64,000 nucleotides of DNA from Gammaproteobacteria bacterium (GTDB lineage: Bacteria > Pseudomonadota > Gammaproteobacteria > Pseudomonadales > Halieaceae). This document shows, piece by piece, positions 38,053 through 47,551 of this stretch. The stretch lies in NCBI GenBank assembly GCA_024742415.1, contig JANSYN010000001.1, positions 434,001-498,000 of the forward strand. The letters are read 5' to 3'. Below the pieces are notes generated by a model that saw only the letters and a list, made by a program, of their open reading frames with translations, was not told the DNA's origin and ran no database searches. The translations under genes and the position numbers were made by a program. How positions within the stretch are numbered: position 1 is the first letter of the stretch; each line of letters opens with the position of its first letter.

Positions 38053-38098
38053 AGGGAACAGCGCAAGTACAACGGGCATACGCACAGGCAGGCCAGCG

Positions 38099-38893
38099 AT
38101 GACACTACCGATTTACCAGGTTGACGCCTTCACCAGTGAGGTCTTCAGCGGCAACCCCGCCGCCGTTGTGCCGCTGCCGCAGTGGCTGGACGACGTGACC
38201 CTGCAGCATATTGCGCAGGAGAACAACCTCTCGGAGACCGCTTTTTACGTACCGCGAGGCAGCGACTTCGAGCTGCGCTGGTTTACGCCGGTGCAAGAGG
38301 TGGAGCTGTGCGGACATGCCACGCTGGCTGCCGCACATGTGCTGTTCGAGCATGCCGGTTTGCAGCGCTCGAGTATCACCTTCCATACGCGCAGTGGTGA
38401 GTTGGGGGTCGGCAGGACTGATACCGGTCTTACCCTGGATTTTCCATTGCGCTTGTTGCGTACAGTGGATGTGGACGTCGCCATTTGTGATGCACTGGGC
38501 GGTGTTGCCAGCGAAGCCTGCGAACCCGATGACGGCGGCTGGCCGTTGCTCTATGTCTACGAATTCGAAGCGGATATTGCGACCATGCAGCCCGATTTTG
38601 CCGCCTTGCAGCGCGCCACAGACAAGCCCGTGGTCGTAACGGCACCGGGAGACCTCCAGGATTTCGTTTCGCGTTTCTTCGCCCCCCAGTTCGGCATCAA
38701 CGAAGATCCCGTGACGGGGTCTGCACATTGTTGCCTCATGCCCTATTGGCAGCGACGCCTGGGGCGCTCAGCGTTGCATGCGCGGCAGGTCTCGACGCGG
38801 GGCGGAGATCTGTTGTGCGAAGTCAAAGGTGACAGGGTCTTTATGACGGGTACGGCGGTGACCTACGCACACGGCGAGATACTGCGCTACTGA
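38099..38893 (+). CDS. PhzF family phenazine-biosynthesis-like isomerase
   Basis: DapF-fold protein of 264 residues. The catalytic Glu46 stands in NNLSETAFY (equivalent to PhzF Glu45). CGHATLAAAHVLF and EDPVTGSAHC are the other two family boxes, so an active isomerase is likely. Substrate unknown: most non-phenazine members remain uncharacterised. The frame is open to 37979, but the ATG at 38099 starts exactly at the family N-terminus (LPIYQVDAFT). No phenazine genes are present. It is convergent with bioA. Confidence 0.9.
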   Translation: MTLPIYQVDAFTSEVFSGNPAAVVPLPQWLDDVTLQHIAQENNLSETAFYVPRGSDFELRWFTPVQEVELCGHATLAAAHVLFEHAGLQRSSITFHTRSGELGVGRTDTGLTLDFPLRLLRTVDVDVAICDALGGVASEACEPDDGGWPLLYVYEFEADIATMQPDFAALQRATDKPVVVTAPGDLQDFVSRFFAPQFGINEDPVTGSAHCCLMPYWQRRLGRSALHARQVSTRGGDLLCEVKGDRVFMTGTAVTYAHGEILRY

Positions 38894-38965
38894 GGTGCAT
38901 GGCATGCAGGCAGTGACCGGCCGTCCGGCAACACGGCATCTTTCAGGCGATACGCTATCACTGGT

Positions 38966-40255
38966 TTACAACTGTCGCACGACATCGACCATCGCTGCGG
39001 TCAGAGTCGAGGTATCGGCATCGCTCATAATGTAGGGGGGCATTACGTAAACCAGCTTGCCAAAGGGACGCACCCACACGCCACGTTCGACAAACATGGG
39101 TTGCACCTGCTGCATATCAACGGCGTTATGCAGTTCGATAACCCCGGTGGCCCCCAGGCAGCGCACATCGGCGACCTGGGCGAGCTGTCGTGCCGGTTCA
39201 AGGCCTTGTCTTAGTTGCGTTTCCAAACGCGTGACGTTGCGCTTCCATGAAGTCGAAAGCAGCAGGCGGACGCTGGCCAGCGCAGTCGCGCAGGCCAGCG
39301 GATTGGCCATGAACGTGGGGCCGTGCATAAAGGCGCCGGCCTCGCTGGCGCAAACGCCCGCGGCGATTTCCGCTGTGCAAAGGGTGGCGGCCAGCGTCAT
39401 ATAACCGCCGGTTAAAGCTTTACCGAGGCACAGTATGTCGGGTGTGACATTGGCATGTTCCAGCGCAAACAGCTTGCCGGTGCGACCAAAGCCCGTCGCG
39501 ATTTCATCGAACACCAGTAATACACCATGGGTATCGCAAAGCGCCTTCAGCTTTGTCAGGTAGTCAGCACTGTAAAAGCGCATACCACCGGCACCCTGCA
39601 GCACTGGCTCGACGATAACCGCGGCGATGCTATCGCCGGACTGTTCGAGAATGGTGCGCACGCTGGCAAGGTCATGCTCGGGGCAGACTGCGCCGAAGGG
39701 CGTTTGCGGTGCCTCGGCAAAAAATTGCGTCGTCAGGGCATCACTGAACAGTTGATGCATGCCGGTAACGGGGTCGCAGACTGACATGGCGCCGAGGGTA
39801 TCGCCGTGATAGCCGTTACGCAGCGCCAACATTTTTTGCTTGCGCGGTTGGCCGCGTCCCTGCCAATACTGAATTGCCATCTTCAGTGCGACTTCTACCG
39901 CCACCGAGCCGGAGTCACTGAAAAACACCCGTTCCAGACTCTCCGGCGTGAGGGCACAGAGCAGCTCTGCCAGTTCAATGGCAGGTTGGTGGGTGAGCCC
40001 GCCAAACATGACATGCGACATGTCCTCAAGCTGTGCCGTGACCGCCTGGTTCAGCACCGGGTGGTTGTAACCATGGATGGCGCACCACCACGAGGCCATG
40101 CCATCGATCAGTGTGCGGCCATCTGTCAGCGCCAGGCGCACGCCGGCGGCCGAGCGTACGGGAAACAGCGCAGGTGTTTCCACCGCCGAGGCATACGGGT
40201 GCCACACGGCGCGTTGGTCACGGGCGATGAGGTCCATCGAGACGGATTCACTCAT
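38966..40255 (-). CDS. bioA: Adenosylmethionine-8-amino-7-oxononanoate aminotransferase
   Basis: PLP-dependent class III aminotransferase (429 residues) that converts KAPA to DAPA in biotin synthesis with S-adenosylmethionine as amino donor. Readable features are the N-terminal DQRAVWHPY..., YHGDTLGAMSV, the FDEIATGFGRTGKLFA box and the PLP-lysine segment LCLGKALTGGYMTLAA. The start codon overlaps the end of tesA by 8 nt, so it is probably translated from the tesA transcript. No other biotin gene is in the window, and no BirA-like operator was noticed. Confidence 0.95.
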   Translation of the reverse strand: MSESVSMDLIARDQRAVWHPYASAVETPALFPVRSAAGVRLALTDGRTLIDGMASWWCAIHGYNHPVLNQAVTAQLEDMSHVMFGGLTHQPAIELAELLCALTPESLERVFFSDSGSVAVEVALKMAIQYWQGRGQPRKQKMLALRNGYHGDTLGAMSVCDPVTGMHQLFSDALTTQFFAEAPQTPFGAVCPEHDLASVRTILEQSGDSIAAVIVEPVLQGAGGMRFYSADYLTKLKALCDTHGVLLVFDEIATGFGRTGKLFALEHANVTPDILCLGKALTGGYMTLAATLCTAEIAAGVCASEAGAFMHGPTFMANPLACATALASVRLLLSTSWKRNVTRLETQLRQGLEPARQLAQVADVRCLGATGVIELHNAVDMQQVQPMFVERGVWVRPFGKLVYVMPPYIMSDADTSTLTAAMVDVVRQL

Positions 40256-40850
40256 GGGCGCGCAGTGCAGCGTCGATGGCGGCGTAGACGTTATCCAGCA
40301 TACCCGGTTGCGCTTCCACGGTGGGATGAATGCCGTCGGCTTGCATCAATGTCGGGTTTGTAGCGATTCCGTCCAGTATGAACGGGCCCAGCGTGGCTGC
40401 GGTGGTATCTGCTGCGGCCCGAAAGGTTTCCCGAAATCCCTGTGTGTAACGGGCGCCGTAGTTGGGTGGTATTTCCATGGGCAGTAACAGCGTTCGTGCA
40501 CCATGGCCGGCCGCCATTTCGATCATGTCGACCAGGTTTTGCCGAAAAAGCGTGAGTGGAAAACCGCGCAGACCGTCGTTGCCCCCTAGTTCAATGACCA
40601 GCAGATCAGGCTGATGCTGCTGCAACAATGCAGGTAAACGGCGCAGTCCGCCCGCGCTGGTTTCGCCGCTGATGCTCGCGTTGACGACCTCAATGTTCGG
40701 GTATTGTTCTCTTAGCCTTCGTTCCAGCAGTGCTACCCAGCCCTGTTCGAGAGACATCCCATAGGCAGCACTGATACTATCTCCCAGAATCAGGACTGTC
40801 GTTGGGTTGCCCGCGCGTGCCGTGGTGACCACAAGCAGCAAAGCACCCAT
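40248..40850 (-). CDS. tesA: Arylesterase / thioesterase I / lysophospholipase TesA
   Basis: Periplasmic SGNH hydrolase acting on acyl esters and acyl-CoA. The blocks are GDSISAAYGMS (nucleophile Ser), the Gly of SISGETSAGGL, ELGGNDGLRG (Asn) and the DGIHPTVEAQ Asp-His pair. The ATG at 40850 gives 200 residues with a signal peptide (GALLLVVTTARA), matching Pseudomonas TesA. The frame is open further, into the divergent ybbA gene, but that extension is not homologous. The tesA/ybbA-ybbP divergent arrangement is the same as in E. coli. Confidence 0.92.
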   Translation of the reverse strand: MGALLLVVTTARAGNPTTVLILGDSISAAYGMSLEQGWVALLERRLREQYPNIEVVNASISGETSAGGLRRLPALLQQHQPDLLVIELGGNDGLRGFPLTLFRQNLVDMIEMAAGHGARTLLLPMEIPPNYGARYTQGFRETFRAAADTTAATLGPFILDGIATNPTLMQADGIHPTVEAQPGMLDNVYAAIDAALRAHE

Positions 40851-40887
40851 CAGCAACAAATAGCGAAAGGACGTAAATCGGGGCGAT

Positions 40888-41562
40888 ATGATCAAAACGG
40901 ATAATCTCCAGAAGCGGGTGCCTATGGCCGGCACCGAGCTGGAAATACTGAAAGGGATCACACTGGAAATCAAGTCAGGTGAATCGGTGGCCATTGTTGG
41001 CGCATCTGGATCGGGCAAATCGACACTGTTGGGGCTGTTGGCCGGGCTCGACGAGGCCAGCGCCGGCAGCGTGGTGATTCACGACACCAACATTACCGAC
41101 CTGGATGAAGACGGCCGCGCGCTGTTTCGCAGCCAGCACATAGGGTTTGTGTTCCAGTCGTTCCAGCTTTTGCCGGCGCTTACCGCGCTGGAAAACGTAA
41201 TGCTCCCGCTGGAACTGGCCGGCAAGGCCGGCGCCGAGGCTGCCGCCAGTGACTACCTCGAGCGCGTTGGACTGGGGCAGCGCCTGCATCACTACCCGAA
41301 GCAAATGTCTGGAGGCGAGCAGCAAAGGGTGGCGATTGCGCGGGCATTTGCCGCACAACCGGACATCCTGTTTGCCGACGAGCCCACGGGCAACCTCGAT
41401 ACAACCACAGGCAGGACCATCGTTGACTTGCTGTTTGAGCTGAATCGGCAGGCTGGCACAACGCTGGTTCTGGTCACGCATGACCTCTCGCTGGCGCAGC
41501 GCTGCCAGCGCTGTGTGCAGTTAGAGAGCGGAGCACTGCTCAGCGAGGCCAGTGCCGGGTGA
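40888..41562 (+). CDS. ybbA: ABC transporter ATP-binding protein YbbA
   Basis: ATPase of a MacB/LolD-type exporter, 224 residues. Walker A is GASGSGKST, the Q-loop QSFQLLPALT, the signature MSGGEQQRVAIARAF, Walker B ILFADEPTGNLD and the H-loop THD. It partners with the large permease that follows (4-nt overlap, GTGA). The tesA-ybbA-ybbP neighbourhood suggests that the exporter and the esterase act on related envelope substrates; the substrate is unknown. Confidence 0.93.
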   Translation: MIKTDNLQKRVPMAGTELEILKGITLEIKSGESVAIVGASGSGKSTLLGLLAGLDEASAGSVVIHDTNITDLDEDGRALFRSQHIGFVFQSFQLLPALTALENVMLPLELAGKAGAEAAASDYLERVGLGQRLHHYPKQMSGGEQQRVAIARAFAAQPDILFADEPTGNLDTTTGRTIVDLLFELNRQAGTTLVLVTHDLSLAQRCQRCVQLESGALLSEASAG

Positions 41563-44030
41563 TCACTGCCACGAAAATGCTGGCCCGCGATTGGCGCGGT
41601 GGCGAGTTGGGCATTCTGATCATGGCGCTGGTGCTCGCCGTGGGCGTGGTCTCGGGGATCAGCGCTTTTACTGCACGCCTGCAAAGTGCGCTCGAACAGG
41701 AGAGCCACCGCTTCCTGGGTGCTGATCTGGTGGTGCGCTGGAGCAGGGCGCTGCCAGGACAGTGGCTGGATGCCGCTGCGCAGCGGCAGTTAAACCGTGC
41801 GCAGGTGTTGACTTTTCCTACTATGGTCATCGCAGATGCCGGTGGTATGTCACTGGCGTCGGTCAAGGCGGTATCCACGGGCTACCCCCTGCGCGGTGAG
41901 TTGACCTACAGCCAGGAGCCGTTTGGTGAAGCGCTCACGGCGCAGTCAGGCCCAGCCGTGGGCGAAGTCTGGCTAGACTCTCGCCTGTTTCCCTTGCTGG
42001 ATGTCAGCATCGGTGATGCGGTGACCATCGGCGAAGCGCGGTTCACAGTGACAGCCGCTGCGCGCACCGAGCCGGACCAGGCGTCTTCTTTCATGGGCTA
42101 CGGCCCGCGGCTGTTGATGAATTTTGCAGACATCGCGGCGACCGGTGTTGTGCAGCCCGGCAGCCGGGTAGAGTATCGGCAGCTTTATGCCGGTGATGCC
42201 ACGGCGTTGACGGCGTTCAATAGCTGGTTGCAGCCACAGTTAATCGAGGGGCAGAGCATTCTGACCATCGACGAGGGGCAGCCCGGTATTGGTGAGGCGC
42301 TGTCGCGGGCAGAGAGTTTTCTGTTGCTTGCCGGCAGCCTGGCGGTTGTACTGGCAGGCGTTGCCGTAGCGCTGGCGGCGCGCAGATTCAGTGAGCGGCA
42401 TACTGATTACGTCGCCATCATGAAAAGCCTCGGCGCCACCTCGGCGGCAATCAGTCGGCTGTACGGTGGCAGCCTGCTGCTGCTGGGATTGATCGCCACT
42501 GCCGGCGGATGTTTTCTTGGTTGGCTGATCCAGGCCGCGTTTTTTGCGGTGTTCGCTGATCAGCTGCCGGTGCAGCCCGGCCCCGCCGGGCTGCGTCCCT
42601 ACGCGGTGGGGGCGGTGACCTCGCTGGTGTGTCTGCTGTGCTTCGCCTGGCCTCCGCTGAGGCGTCTCAGCCGCTGTAGCCCGCTGCGTGTGCTGCGCAG
42701 GGATACCCCCGAAGAAACCACGCGTACCCTGATCGATACCCTGATCGGCTTTGCCGCTGTGACACTGCTCATGCTGTGGTACAGCCAGGATGCGGTCCTC
42801 ACGCTGGCGGTATTGTCCGGCCTGCTGCTGACCGGCGCTCTGGGCATGGTGATCGCTGTCGCGCTGCTGCGCACCGGGCGTGCAGTGGGTATGAGCGCCG
42901 GCAGTATCTGGCGCCTGGCGCTTGCCGGACTGCAACGTCGTGGCACCGCCAATGCGCTGCAGGTTGTGATATTCGGCATGGCGATAATGTTGCTTCTGAT
43001 GCTCGTACTGGTGCGTACATCCCTGATCAGCCAGTGGCAGATGCAGCTGCCTGTAGATGCCCCGAATCACTTTATGATTAACATCGCGCCGGAGGATGCC
43101 GCGGCGGTGGAGCAGACGCTGCGCGACAACGCGTTGCCCAGTGAACCGCTCTTTCCAATGATTCGTGGCCGTGTCATGTCGATCAACGGCGTGGCCCTGC
43201 CCACGACCGACGACCCTGCGCAGGACCGACGCCAGCGTGAATGGAACTTCACCTGGTCTGATGAGCTGCCTACCGAGAATACCGTGTCTGCAGGCCAATG
43301 GTGGGAAGCGGGCAGCGCAGCAGCGGAAGTATCGCTGGAAGAAGAGTATGCGCAGCGCCTGGGCGTGGATGTCGGCGACCAGCTGGGCCTGCTGATCGGG
43401 TCGGAGCCGCTTGAAGTCACCGTCACCAGTATCCGGCAACTGCAGTGGCAGTCGCTGCGACCCAATTTCTACCTGATTTTTCCCCCGAAGGTGCTGGAGC
43501 CTTACCCGGCAACCTTCATGACCAGTTTTCACCTGGACAAATCCAACAAGGTATTTCTGAACGAATTGATCCGCAGCTTTCCGACGCTAACCGTGATCGA
43601 GATGGATATTGTGATTGAACAGATACGTTCCATCGTCAGTCAGGTATCCGCCGCGGTGGAACTTGTGCTGGTTGTGATACTGGCAGCCGGTGCGCTGGTG
43701 CTGGTCGCCGGCGTCCGTGCCAGCGTTGACAGCCGCATGTATGAAAGTGCGATATTGCGGGCCCTGGGTGCTCCGCGACGGCTGATACTGGGTAGCCTGT
43801 TGATCGAGTTCGCGACTCTTGGCCTGTTCGCCGGCTTGCTCGCGACGATGGCGGCAGAGTTGTCGGTGTTTGTCCTGCAAACACAGGCAATGGAGATGGC
43901 TTACGTGCCCACGCCCTGGGTTTGGCCGCTGGGTATTGCCGCAGGCATGTTGATTATTGGCGGCCTGGGCGTTTTCAGTTGCAGGGAAGTCGTGTCTGCA
44001 CCGCCGGTGGAGGTGCTGCGCGAGCTATAG
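41559..44030 (+). CDS. ybbP: FtsX-like ABC transporter permease YbbP
   Basis: Permease of 823 residues with two FtsX domains. TM1 stands near residue 18-35 (GILIMALVLAVGVVSGISAF), followed by a large periplasmic domain. A helix block at about 260-480 precedes a second periplasmic domain (about 490-700), and a last block of three helices ends the protein. The EVLREL end is typical of FtsX/MacB permeases. GTG start overlapping the ybbA stop. With YbbA it forms an exporter or mechanotransmission complex; no substrate is established. A hairpin follows 22 nt after the stop. Confidence 0.92.
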   Translation: MITATKMLARDWRGGELGILIMALVLAVGVVSGISAFTARLQSALEQESHRFLGADLVVRWSRALPGQWLDAAAQRQLNRAQVLTFPTMVIADAGGMSLASVKAVSTGYPLRGELTYSQEPFGEALTAQSGPAVGEVWLDSRLFPLLDVSIGDAVTIGEARFTVTAAARTEPDQASSFMGYGPRLLMNFADIAATGVVQPGSRVEYRQLYAGDATALTAFNSWLQPQLIEGQSILTIDEGQPGIGEALSRAESFLLLAGSLAVVLAGVAVALAARRFSERHTDYVAIMKSLGATSAAISRLYGGSLLLLGLIATAGGCFLGWLIQAAFFAVFADQLPVQPGPAGLRPYAVGAVTSLVCLLCFAWPPLRRLSRCSPLRVLRRDTPEETTRTLIDTLIGFAAVTLLMLWYSQDAVLTLAVLSGLLLTGALGMVIAVALLRTGRAVGMSAGSIWRLALAGLQRRGTANALQVVIFGMAIMLLLMLVLVRTSLISQWQMQLPVDAPNHFMINIAPEDAAAVEQTLRDNALPSEPLFPMIRGRVMSINGVALPTTDDPAQDRRQREWNFTWSDELPTENTVSAGQWWEAGSAAAEVSLEEEYAQRLGVDVGDQLGLLIGSEPLEVTVTSIRQLQWQSLRPNFYLIFPPKVLEPYPATFMTSFHLDKSNKVFLNELIRSFPTLTVIEMDIVIEQIRSIVSQVSAAVELVLVVILAAGALVLVAGVRASVDSRMYESAILRALGAPRRLILGSLLIEFATLGLFAGLLATMAAELSVFVLQTQAMEMAYVPTPWVWPLGIAAGMLIIGGLGVFSCREVVSAPPVEVLREL

Positions 44031-44052
44031 CACTGCTGAGCGATGGCTGTGG

Positions 44053-44073
44053 GCAATGCCAGCGGGGCATTGC
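44053..44073 (+). terminator. Hairpin after ybbP
   Basis: GCAATGCC / GGCATTGC, perfect 8-bp stem with a 5-nt loop, 22 nt after the ybbP stop. No T-run. It adjoins a heptanucleotide tandem repeat. Confidence 0.4.
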
Positions 44074-44099
44074 GCAGTGCGCAGTTCGCAGTGCGCAGT
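44072..44099 (+). repeat. 7-bp tandem repeat, four copies
   Basis: GCGCAGT, GCGCAGT, TCGCAGT, GCGCAGT stand head to tail in the gap between the convergent ybbP and tetR-type genes. The unit is intergenic and has one mismatch. Confidence 0.75.
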
Positions 44100-44202
44100 G
44101 CAGAGGGTGGCTGATGCATGGCGTTGCGAACGAAGGGTGGCGAGGCCCAGCGCCGTTCGCGCGCAGTGCCTGCTGGAGCGTCGTCTTGGCGGTGCTTCAG
44201 GT

Positions 44203-44829
44203 TCAGGCCTCGGCCCGGCAGATACCGTCAAGGAATATCTGTACACCCAGGGCAACCTGGCGCTGCAGATCGATATGTCTTTCGAAGAGCTCGGGCACAT
44301 CGATACGTACGATCGCTAACCCGTAAATACTCGACCAGGCGACATTCGTCAGGTAGGCGATGTCCTCGTCATCACGGAAAGTCCCCTGGTCGATACCGCT
44401 CTGGATGATATTGCGCACCAGCCCAAACGTGTCCCGGCTCGCTTCACGCAGCTCCGGGTGTTGGTTGCTCGGCTGCACAGAGGGGCCAAACATCAGTTTG
44501 AACAGCTGCGGCTCCTGCGCGGCGTAATCGACGTAGGCACGTGCAAACGCCAGCAGCTGCTCACGCGGGCATGCGTCTGCCTGCGTGCCGGCGGCGCGCA
44601 ATAGCGCCAGGAGGTCGCGGTAGCCGCGCGTGGCCATCGCTGCCAGCAGGTCGCTCTTGTCAGTGAAGTGTCGGTAAGGGGCGGTTTGTGAAACGCCCAG
44701 CGAACGCGCCAGCGCGCGCAGGCTCAAATCTTCTGCGCCTGCAACGCGAAGTTGCTGTATCGCCGTGGCAAGCAATTCAGCGCGCAGGTTGCCATGGTGA
44801 TAGGATTTGGGGCTGGCGGTGTCCGTCAT
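44203..44829 (-). CDS. TetR/AcrR family transcriptional regulator
   Basis: One-component repressor of 208 residues. The HTH is at about 28-62 ([26 protein letters not shown] split), the canonical TetR DNA-binding segment. The C-terminal ligand domain has the [16 protein letters not shown] pattern of the WHG/TetR_C_33 type. It lies downstream of mdh on the same strand, behind an intrinsic terminator, and has no adjacent transporter facing it; its target is unknown. Confidence 0.9.
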   Translation of the reverse strand: MTDTASPKSYHHGNLRAELLATAIQQLRVAGAEDLSLRALARSLGVSQTAPYRHFTDKSDLLAAMATRGYRDLLALLRAAGTQADACPREQLLAFARAYVDYAAQEPQLFKLMFGPSVQPSNQHPELREASRDTFGLVRNIIQSGIDQGTFRDDEDIAYLTNVAWSSIYGLAIVRIDVPELFERHIDLQRQVALGVQIFLDGICRAEA

Positions 44830-44869
44830 TGTTGATCCATCGTCGGTCGGTGGCGCAGGCTTGCCGCGT

Positions 44870-44901
44870 AAAAAAAGGTCGAAGACCGCCCCGACCCTTT
44901 T
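44870..44901 (-). terminator. Intrinsic terminator of mdh
   Basis: Read on the minus strand, GGTCG pairs with CGACC around a 10-nt loop, and seven T follow (44870-44876 complement). It separates mdh from the tetR-type gene. Confidence 0.65.
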
Positions 44902-44914
44902 GCCGGGCGTCAGA

Positions 44915-45895
44915 TCAGGGCAGTAAGTGTTGCACCGCGTCGCGCTCTTCCTTGAGCTCCTGCTCTGTGGCCGTCATTTTGGCCTGGCTGAATTCGCCCA
45001 CCTCAACACCCTGTACGATACGCCAGTCTCCATCGCTGCAGCGGCAGGGAAAAGAGTAGATCAGGCCTTGCGCAATGCCATAGGACCCGTCAGAGCAGAC
45101 GGCCATGGACACCCAGTCATCGCCCTGTGTGCCCAGGGCCCAGCTGCGCATGTGGTCGATGGCAGCGTTGGCTGCCGAGGCGGCAGAAGACGCACCGCGT
45201 GCCTTGATAATGGCAGCGCCGCGCTGCTGGACCACGGGGATGAACGTGTCTTCATACCATTGCTGGTCGACCAGGGTGATGGCAGCACTGCCACTGACCT
45301 TGGCATTGAACAGGTCCGGGTACTGGGTCGCGGAGTGGTTGCCCCAGATCGTCATATTGGTGACGTCGTTGACAGTGGTGCCGGTTTTCAGCGCAATTTG
45401 TGTCTTCGCGCGATTGTGATCCAGGCGGGTCATGGCGGTGAAGTTTCTGGGGTCGATATCGGGAGCGTTGCGCTGCGTAATGAGTGCGTTGGTGTTGGCA
45501 GGGTTGCCAACGACCAGGACTTTGATGTCGCGGCTGGCGTGGTCATTAATCGCCTTACCCTGCACGGAGAAAATAGCGGCGTTGGCTTCTAGCAGGTCTT
45601 TGCGCTCCATACCCGGCCCGCGAGGACGCGCGCCTACCAGCAGGGCGTAGTCTGCGTCCTTGAAACCCACGTTGGGATCATCAGTACATACGGCGCCCGC
45701 CAGCAAGGGGAAGGCGCAGTCTTCGAGTTCCATGCGTACGCCATCCAGTGACTCCATCGCAGGGGTAATGTCCAGCAGCTGCAAAATAACGGGTTGGTCG
45801 TCACCCAGCATGGCGCCAGAGGCAATGCGAAACAGCAAGGCATAGCCGATTTGGCCGGCTGCGCCGGTAACAGTAACTCGAACGGGTGATTTCAT
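44915..45895 (-). CDS. mdh: Malate dehydrogenase (NAD)
   Basis: TCA-cycle enzyme that oxidises malate to oxaloacetate, 326 residues, of the cytosolic-type group (MDH type 2). The nucleotide motif is GAAGQIGY (11-18), with [16 protein letters not shown] substrate loop, NPANTNAL and the catalytic His in [13 protein letters not shown] good GAGGAA Shine-Dalgarno precedes the ATG. Monocistronic, ended by a terminator. Confidence 0.96.
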   Translation of the reverse strand: MKSPVRVTVTGAAGQIGYALLFRIASGAMLGDDQPVILQLLDITPAMESLDGVRMELEDCAFPLLAGAVCTDDPNVGFKDADYALLVGARPRGPGMERKDLLEANAAIFSVQGKAINDHASRDIKVLVVGNPANTNALITQRNAPDIDPRNFTAMTRLDHNRAKTQIALKTGTTVNDVTNMTIWGNHSATQYPDLFNAKVSGSAAITLVDQQWYEDTFIPVVQQRGAAIIKARGASSAASAANAAIDHMRSWALGTQGDDWVSMAVCSDGSYGIAQGLIYSFPCRCSDGDWRIVQGVEVGEFSQAKMTATEQELKEERDAVQHLLP

Positions 45896-46028
45896 CGGGA
45901 GAATTCCTCAAAAAGGCGAAGGTAAAAAAGTCAGGGCGCACATTGTCTGAGGATTCCCCCGAAAAAACAAGGCGCGGTCCGCTCCGGGGCCTGGCGCAGC
46001 CCCTGCGCGCAACGGGTGCGACGGTCTG

Positions 46029-46058
46029 TGGACTGCTCGGCACATAAACCAGTAAAAT
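46029..46058 (+). promoter_or_regulatory. Putative promoter of ttcA-ccm
   Basis: TGGACT (46029-46034), an 18-bp spacer and TAAAAT (46053-46058) stand about 34 bp upstream of the ttcA GTG start, in the gap divergent from mdh. Prediction by eye. Confidence 0.35.
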
Positions 46059-46091
46059 GCGCGGCTAATCAGGCACTAGTGGCGGGTTCCA

Positions 46092-46934
46092 GTGCAGCAG
46101 CTGTCGAAGAAAGAAAAAACCGAGTTCAACAAGTTGCAGAAGCGTCTGCGGCGCAACGTTGGTAATGCGATCGCCGATTACACGATGATCGAACACGGCG
46201 ACAAGGTGATGGTGTGCGTGTCCGGAGGCAAGGATTCCTACGCCATGCTGGATGTACTGCTGAACCTGCAAAAAAGTGCACCGGTGGATTTTGAACTGGT
46301 GGCCGTTAATCTCGACCAGAAGCAGCCCGGATTCCCCGAGGAGGTGCTGCCAGGGTACCTCGATGCCGTGGGCGTACCCTACGTGATACTGGAAAAAGAT
46401 ACCTATAGCATCGTCAAGGAAGTGGTTCCCGAGGGCAAAACGACTTGCGGCCTTTGCTCGCGGCTGCGCCGGGGCAATCTCTATGGTTTTGCCCAGGAGA
46501 TAGGCGCAACCAAAATCGCGCTGGGCCACCATCGTGACGATATCGTCGAGACACTGTTCCTCAACATGTTCTTTAACGGCAAGCTGAAGGCCATGCCGCC
46601 CAAGCTGCTGAGTGACGACCGCCAGAATGTCGTTATCAGGCCAATGGCCTACTGCAAGGAACGTGATCTTGCGCAGTTTGCCGCGTACAAATCTTTCCCG
46701 ATTATTCCCTGCAACCTGTGCGGTTCCCAGGAGAACCTCCAACGCGTGCAGGTCAAGCGCATGTTGGCGGATTGGGAACGCGAGTATCCCGGTCGTACCG
46801 AATCGATCTTTCGCAGTATTGCGAACGTTGCACCCTCGCAGTTGGCAGACACCTCGCTGTTCGACTTTGGCGGACTGCGGGTAGAGCGCGACACCGACCT
46901 GCACGTACCGGCGATCCAAGTGGTTAACCTGTAG
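46092..46934 (+). CDS. ttcA: tRNA 2-thiocytidine biosynthesis protein TtcA
   Basis: Iron-sulfur-dependent enzyme that thiolates cytidine 32 of tRNA. In 280 residues, the PP-loop SGGKDS is at 44-49, with two CxxC pairs (Cys119/Cys122 in [11 protein letters not shown] and Cys207/Cys210 in IPCNLCGSQ) that hold the cluster. [14 protein letters not shown] is family-typical. The start is GTG at 46092. The stop shares one base with the ccmA start, so the ccm operon is led by, or coupled to, this gene. Confidence 0.95.
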   Translation: MQQLSKKEKTEFNKLQKRLRRNVGNAIADYTMIEHGDKVMVCVSGGKDSYAMLDVLLNLQKSAPVDFELVAVNLDQKQPGFPEEVLPGYLDAVGVPYVILEKDTYSIVKEVVPEGKTTCGLCSRLRRGNLYGFAQEIGATKIALGHHRDDIVETLFLNMFFNGKLKAMPPKLLSDDRQNVVIRPMAYCKERDLAQFAAYKSFPIIPCNLCGSQENLQRVQVKRMLADWEREYPGRTESIFRSIANVAPSQLADTSLFDFGGLRVERDTDLHVPAIQVVNL

Positions 46935-47551
46935 TGACCGCCACGCCCGTCGCCACGCCATTGTTGACGGCGACAGACGTGACTATCGAACGCGGCGGTC
47001 GTGGCCTGGTATCAGGGTTGTCCCTGCAGGTGATGCCGGGCGAGATCTGGCAGGTTGAAGGGGTCAACGGCTCTGGCAAAACCAGTTTACTGCGCGTATT
47101 GAGCGGCCTGTCCAGGTATGGCTATGACGGCCAGGTCGAACGCGCAGTGCCGCTGTTGTATCTCGGGCACCGCAGTGCCGTGAAGCCGCTGTTGAGTCCG
47201 CTCGAAAACCTGAGGCTGCACCCCGGCGGTGAGGGCGATCACACCGACAGTGACATCGAACGCGCGCTCGCCGCGGTCGGACTGGCAGGTTTTGAAGACA
47301 ACCTCGCAGGTACGCTGTCTGCCGGACAGCAGCGCCGCATCAATCTGGCCCGGCTTTACCTCAGCCCCTGCCCATTGTGGATTCTGGATGAACCCTTTAC
47401 CGCGATTGATCGCGAGGGTGTGCTTGCGCTCGAACAGCGTTTTGCACAGCACGCGCAGGCCGGTGGAGCGATCGTGTGCACCTCGCATCAGCCGCTGAAC
47501 GTGCAGGCGAGTGTCAGTCGCCTGTCGCTCGACCGGGAGCGAGCCGCGTGA
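46934..47551 (+). CDS. ccmA: Haem exporter ATPase CcmA
   Basis: ATP-binding subunit of the CcmABCD complex, which releases holo-CcmE for cytochrome c maturation. The 205 residues show Walker A GVNGSGKTSLL, the signature LSAGQQRRINLARL and Walker B LWILDEPFTAID. The GTG start shares its first base with the ttcA stop. The stop overlaps the ccmB start (GTGA). First gene of a complete ccmA-I system. Confidence 0.95.
   Translation: MTATPVATPLLTATDVTIERGGRGLVSGLSLQVMPGEIWQVEGVNGSGKTSLLRVLSGLSRYGYDGQVERAVPLLYLGHRSAVKPLLSPLENLRLHPGGEGDHTDSDIERALAAVGLAGFEDNLAGTLSAGQQRRINLARLYLSPCPLWILDEPFTAIDREGVLALEQRFAQHAQAGGAIVCTSHQPLNVQASVSRLSLDRERAA

Noticed and set aside
38003-38098. 40-residue N-terminal extension of the PhzF-family protein
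   Set aside because: The open frame runs upstream, but the family N-terminus starts at the ATG at 38099 and the extension covers the predicted promoter.
40851-41018. N-terminal extension of tesA into the divergent ybbA gene
   Set aside because: Would overlap ybbA by over 100 bp and adds sequence unlike the family; ATG at 40850 gives a clean signal peptide.
42240-43532. 430-codon minus-strand frame inside ybbP
   Set aside because: Gln/His/Arg-rich shadow of the permease; no family resemblance.
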